A stretch of 7,861 nt of DNA from an uncultured Alphaproteobacteria bacterium (GTDB lineage Bacteria; Pseudomonadota; Alphaproteobacteria; Micavibrionales; Micavibrionaceae): positions 1 through 7,861 of the forward strand of contig CAKZKV010000231.1 of assembly GCA_937124505.1 (NCBI GenBank). The letters run 5' to 3'. This document shows positions 4,874 to 7,861 of the stretch, piece after piece. The translations under genes and the position numbers were made by a program. The notes below the pieces were generated by a model. The model was not told the DNA's origin and did no database searches. It saw only the letters and a list, made by a program, of their open reading frames with translations. Position 1 is the first letter of the stretch; each line of letters begins with the position of its first letter.

Positions 4874-6103
4874 TTATATCCCTACAGTAGGTGCATCCGC
4901 TGTTAGTCCCTCTGGTAATATGTCAGGTTCTATATTCGGTTTTTCGGGATGAGCGGCCTTCAGGATTTGTCTGGCGGTTTCCTTTTCTTTGAGTTTTGGC
5001 TTGGTCAGGAATCCAAGAGGTGGATGCATGTCTCTGGGAAGAGACGCTTTATATTCCCGTTCTATTGTTGAAGAGGCTGCCATTGTGCAGCGGCCGGTAA
5101 TACATAATGGGGGAAGCCCGGCTTGATGAAGTTTCTGTGTTGCCAGTATTGTCCCTGGAGCGTCCAGCCCTGCTAGGATAATCCCGTCCTGCAGGGCTTT
5201 GAACCGGTCGGACTGAAAAAGCCTGATATTGTCTTCCTGACAAACACCATCAGCGACTTCTATAACAATCAGATCGGCACCATGCGCCATCAAACACAGA
5301 ATCTGACCTTCCATAATGTCCAGAATTTCCTCAGTCGGCACCAGATATGTTGAGGGATAGCCCCCCACATCCACAAAGTCCCTTACTTCTGTGGCTCCGG
5401 CATCGGCAGATCTGTATATGTCTGATCTTAGTCCGGTTCCTGTCATTTTGGAAACCCCAACGTTTCGTCCGGCCCGGCTCATTCCTTTGGTGATATTGGA
5501 GACGGTTTCCGTCTTTCCGGCATCCATCCCCGTACCGACCACAACAAGAACCGGAGGCCTGTGAGAGATATTCAGGCGAGATTTTAATCTGCCTGGGTTC
5601 AGGGCAAAATCTTTGGTGTTCAGGACTGTACCGTCTTTATCAGCAATCAGTCCGAGAGGTTTAATAACGGTGGGCGCCCCCATTAATGTATTTTTTTCCT
5701 GGATCTCAGAGGCCAGGCCGCCACTGGAAGCCAGATGGCATTTGCGCAGGTCTTTTGGCATCAAGGCATAATATTCTTCAACGGCATAGCGGTTCCCGTA
5801 AGCAACCAGAATGAGATCGCCCTCGTGCAGATTGGCATCTCGTCCATCGGGGCTTTGCAGGGTTGTTTTATTCTCGCCAACGGACACAACTTTGGCGAGG
5901 ACAACACTGCCTATTTCTGGCGGTTTGTTTGTAACGAGGGAACCAAGCAGTTCTGTATGATCTTCTCCTTCCGGGAAAACATGTCGCAGGACTGTGGAAA
6001 CCTTGGCTTTTTTGGTCTTTCTTTCGGCGCCATCTTCTGCCGCGTCCTGAAAGGCGGGACTTGCAAAGAAAGAAGCAGGCAGTTCAATGATTCCGTTTTT
6101 CAT
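4874..6103 (-). CDS. Orphan P-loop NTPase, BioD/DUF1611-like core with N-terminal extension
   Basis: A 409-aa soluble protein. Residues about 1-60 are poorly conserved-looking and partly charged. About 62-170 is a beta-rich region (GSVVLAKVVSVG, GDLILVAYGNRYAVEEYYAL, IKPLGLIADKDG) that could be a small barrel. From about 184 comes a P-loop domain: VVVGTGMDAGKTET holds a Walker A with K197 and T198, close in form to the GTDTxVGKT loop of dethiobiotin synthetase and to DUF1611 proteins. RSADAGATEVRDFVDVGG and DLIVIEVADGVCQED (Walker B-like) follow. That places it in the MinD/BioD-type class of ATP-dependent enzymes or ligases, but the substrate is unknown. ATG 6103 has AGGA 4 bp upstream. It is convergent with the anti-sigma-like gene (26-bp gap, no clear terminator) and separated from NAD kinase by 144 bp. 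Confidence 0.8.
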   Translation of the reverse strand: MKNGIIELPASFFASPAFQDAAEDGAERKTKKAKVSTVLRHVFPEGEDHTELLGSLVTNKPPEIGSVVLAKVVSVGENKTTLQSPDGRDANLHEGDLILVAYGNRYAVEEYYALMPKDLRKCHLASSGGLASEIQEKNTLMGAPTVIKPLGLIADKDGTVLNTKDFALNPGRLKSRLNISHRPPVLVVVGTGMDAGKTETVSNITKGMSRAGRNVGVSKMTGTGLRSDIYRSADAGATEVRDFVDVGGYPSTYLVPTEEILDIMEGQILCLMAHGADLIVIEVADGVCQEDNIRLFQSDRFKALQDGIILAGLDAPGTILATQKLHQAGLPPLCITGRCTMAASSTIEREYKASLPRDMHPPLGFLTKPKLKEKETARQILKAAHPEKPNIEPDILPEGLTADAPTVGI

Positions 6104-6133
6104 AATATCCTACATGACCAAGATGATAAGGGC

Positions 6134-6162
6134 GTACTACACCCGTTTCATCTTTATGACAA
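6134..6162 (-). promoter_or_regulatory. Possible sigma-70-like promoter of the P-loop NTPase gene
   Basis: Minus strand TTGTCA (6162-6157), 17 bp, TAGTAC (6139-6134). The -35 is close to consensus and the -10 is poor. The position would give a leader of about 25 bases before ATG 6103. The rest of the 6104-6247 gap holds no gene and no clear hairpin after the NAD kinase stop. Confidence 0.25.
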
Positions 6163-6247
6163 GAGAAATTTCTGGGAAAGGTCTCGAAATATTTAGATAT
6201 AGTCGTTTTAAATAACTTTTAGGCGCGTCATTAAATTATCAAGTGTT

Positions 6248-7018
6248 CTAAATCACAAACTGCTCTCTCAAAATACGATCTCCCAGCGCATGATCGGGAT
6301 CGAAAAGTAATATCTTGCGGATTCCCTGAGATTGGCGGACGGAAACTTTCACGACATTGCGAAACTCCCTGAAATCCGCGGTTGCGCTGACCGGGCGGTG
6401 ATGTGATTCAATCATCTCAATATCAATTTCCACATCCTGCGGCAGTAAGGCTCCTTTCCAACGCCGGGGCCGGAACGCACTGATCGGTGTCAGGGCCAGC
6501 AGATTCGCGCCTAGCGGCAAAATCGGCCCCCCGGCAGAAAAGTTATAGGCCGTGCTGCCCGCTGCCGTTGAGACCAGCGCGCCATCACAGACCAGCTCTG
6601 AAATATGCTCATCACCATTGACAAACACCTTCATTTTCGCCGCGTGCCGCTGCTCCCGGAACAAGGATACCTCATTAAACGCCATGGCTTCACAAACGTT
6701 TCCCTCTTTGTCCGTTGTGGTCATACGCAAGGGATGAATTTCTTCCTGCTTGGCTTGCGCAAGCCGTTCACCCAGTTTTTCAAAATCGTCTTCTTTGGCG
6801 GGATTCATCAAAAACCCCACCGAGCCATAGTTCAGACCGTAAATCGGTTTATCATAGGGGAGGGTTTCGTGCATGGCTTCGAGCATGGAGCCATCCCCGC
6901 CCAGCACGATCATAACGTCCGCGTCTTCAATCGGCGCGGCCCCATAGATGCCCGTCAGTTTTTTCTTCGCCGCCTGCGCCGAGTCAATCGGGGAGGCCCA
7001 AAACGCATATTTCTTCAT
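6248..7018 (-). CDS. nadK: NAD kinase (ATP-dependent NAD+ to NADP+)
   Basis: A 256-aa cytosolic enzyme that phosphorylates NAD+ to NADP+. From ATG 7018 the protein starts MKKYAFWASPIDSAQAAKKKL, matching the usual short N-terminus of alphaproteobacterial NAD kinases. GGDG at 40-43 holds catalytic D42. NEVSLFR (115-121) and CDGALVSTAAGSTAYNFSAGGP (144-165) form the NAD-binding and glycine-rich signatures, and LTPISAFRPRRWKGALLP follows. In-frame ATGs at 7033 and 7105 exist. The 7105 start would overlap the divergent recF start and add a hydrophobic stretch not typical of the family, so I reject it; 7033 remains possible. None of the starts has a strong ribosome site. Confidence 0.92.
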   Translation of the reverse strand: MKKYAFWASPIDSAQAAKKKLTGIYGAAPIEDADVMIVLGGDGSMLEAMHETLPYDKPIYGLNYGSVGFLMNPAKEDDFEKLGERLAQAKQEEIHPLRMTTTDKEGNVCEAMAFNEVSLFREQRHAAKMKVFVNGDEHISELVCDGALVSTAAGSTAYNFSAGGPILPLGANLLALTPISAFRPRRWKGALLPQDVEIDIEMIESHHRPVSATADFREFRNVVKVSVRQSQGIRKILLFDPDHALGDRILREQFVI

Positions 7019-7098
7019 AGGGTCAGTGTACATGGGCTTTGCGATCAGGGGAATTCCCTTTATGTATAAAGTAAGGAAAAAATAAAATTTGCCGCACT

Positions 7099-7861
7099 GT
7101 GACATACATTCGTACTCTTCATTTGAACCATTTCAGATCTTACCAGTCGCTGGAACTGACAGGACTGGGAGACAAGCATATTGTCCTGTGCGGGGCGAAC
7201 GGCGCAGGGAAGACCAATATTCTGGAGGCCTTGTCATTGCTGTCTCCGGGCAAAGGGCTGCGGCAGGCAAGAATTTCAGAATTGCAACAGACAAACAGCC
7301 CGGATCACACTCCCTGGAGCATTCTGGCAAAAATAGGCACCCTTTACGGCCCCGTACGAATCGGTACCGGACGTGAAATTAATACAGACAAACGCCTGAT
7401 CCGCATTAACGGAGAGGCCGCCAAAAACCAAGGCTCTCTGGCAGAATGGCTGAGTTGTCTGTGGCTCACGCCGCAAATGGACCGCCTGTTTCTGGATGAC
7501 AAAGCCTCTCGCCGTAAATTTTTTGACCGTCTGGTGTTTACATTTGACCCCGCGCATATGGGACGTCTCACCCGCTATGAAAATGCGATGCGCCAGCGTC
7601 TGAAACTCCTGAAAGACGGGCAGCACGAGCCAGTCTGGCTCTCCGCTCTCGAATCGCAAATGGCAGAAACCGGGATTGCCCTGTGTGCGGCGCGGCATAT
7701 TTTCTGCGACAAACTTCAAAACGCCTATCACAACGCCACACAGGAGGAAAAAGACCATTTTCCCGGCGCCAGACTGGGGCTTGACGGCGAAGTCGAGGAA
7801 ATGCTGAAACATTCCAGTGCCCTTGAAGCGGAAGAAAAGTTGCGAAAGGTGCTGGAGAAAA
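7099..7861 (+). CDS. recF: DNA replication/repair protein RecF, N-terminal part (runs off right edge)
   Basis: RecF is an SMC-like ATPase that acts with RecO and RecR to load RecA at gapped DNA. The visible 254 residues are open to the window edge; the full protein is usually about 360-390 aa, so the signature motif and Walker B should lie beyond. Seen here are the family N-terminus VTYIRTLHLNHFRSYQSLEL, Walker A GANGAGKTNILEAL (K38, T39), SPGKGLR (49-55), the Q-loop region WLTPQMDRLF (Q126) and RRKFFDRLVF. The start is GTG 7099. AAGGA lies about 20 bp upstream, too far for a good ribosome site, and a stop at 7072 limits further extension. It is divergent from NAD kinase with about 80 bp between starts. 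No dnaA or dnaN is seen on the left, unlike the classic arrangement. Confidence 0.95.
   Translation, partial: MTYIRTLHLNHFRSYQSLELTGLGDKHIVLCGANGAGKTNILEALSLLSPGKGLRQARISELQQTNSPDHTPWSILAKIGTLYGPVRIGTGREINTDKRLIRINGEAAKNQGSLAEWLSCLWLTPQMDRLFLDDKASRRKFFDRLVFTFDPAHMGRLTRYENAMRQRLKLLKDGQHEPVWLSALESQMAETGIALCAARHIFCDKLQNAYHNATQEEKDHFPGARLGLDGEVEEMLKHSSALEAEEKLRKVLEK

Noticed and set aside
5735..6196. 153-codon plus-strand ORF
   Set aside because: It is an antisense shadow of the P-loop NTPase gene; the opposite frame has clear motifs.
6158..6214. GGAAA...CGTTTT at about 6178-6212 as a stress promoter
   Set aside because: The spacing is about 24 bp and the -35 is imperfect, outside the known 16-17 bp form.
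7019..7105. N-terminal extension of NAD kinase to ATG 7105
   Set aside because: It would overlap the divergent recF start and adds residues not typical of the family, whose N-terminus matches the 7018 start.
7276..7812. 178-codon minus-strand ORF
   Set aside because: It is an antisense shadow inside recF, whose frame carries the Walker A and family motifs.

Overview
The window looks like the chromosome of a moderate-GC alphaproteobacterium; I cannot name the order. Support comes from an EcfG-like ECF sigma factor, two promoters of the alphaproteobacterial general-stress form GGAAC-N16/17-CGTT, a short NAD kinase of alphaproteobacterial type, and recF. No mobile element, CRISPR array, tRNA or rRNA was seen.

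Left third (1-2156) is regulatory. On the minus strand lie an OmpR-family response regulator (807-1526), then a stress-type promoter (748-772) followed by three very small overlapping ORFs (a 17-codon leader at 655-708, a 57-aa single-span membrane protein at 485-658, a 23-aa hydrophobic peptide at 417-488), then an unrecognised gene that leaves the window at its left edge (start 272). Divergent from the regulator is the ECF sigma factor (start 1653). Two near-identical operator-like sites made of four CAAA-containing half-sites on an 11/10/11-bp period lie before the sigma gene (1546-1584) and before the unknown gene (350-388). Each is the same distance from a GCCCTA-containing -10 region, so the two genes probably answer to one regulator, plausibly the adjacent response regulator.

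Middle (2153-4847): a large membrane hybrid histidine kinase (CHASE3-PAS-HisKA-HATPase-REC) converges on the sigma gene. Their stop codons overlap inside a perfect 26-bp palindrome that encodes the last residues of both proteins and can act as a two-way terminator. Upstream of the kinase, pointing away, a second stress-type promoter (4579-4605) drives a 59-aa protein resembling the cytoplasmic helical part of an ECF anti-sigma factor.

Right third (4874-7861): an orphan P-loop NTPase with a BioD/DUF1611-like core, then NAD kinase, both on the minus strand, and recF, which is divergent from NAD kinase and runs off the right edge.

Proposed circuit (inference): response regulator -> CAAA-repeat operator -> ECF sigma -> GGAAC/CGTT promoters -> small membrane-protein cluster plus a small anti-sigma-like protein that could feed back on the sigma factor. 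The most novel elements are the stress-promoted train of overlapping mini-ORFs and the paired operator architecture.
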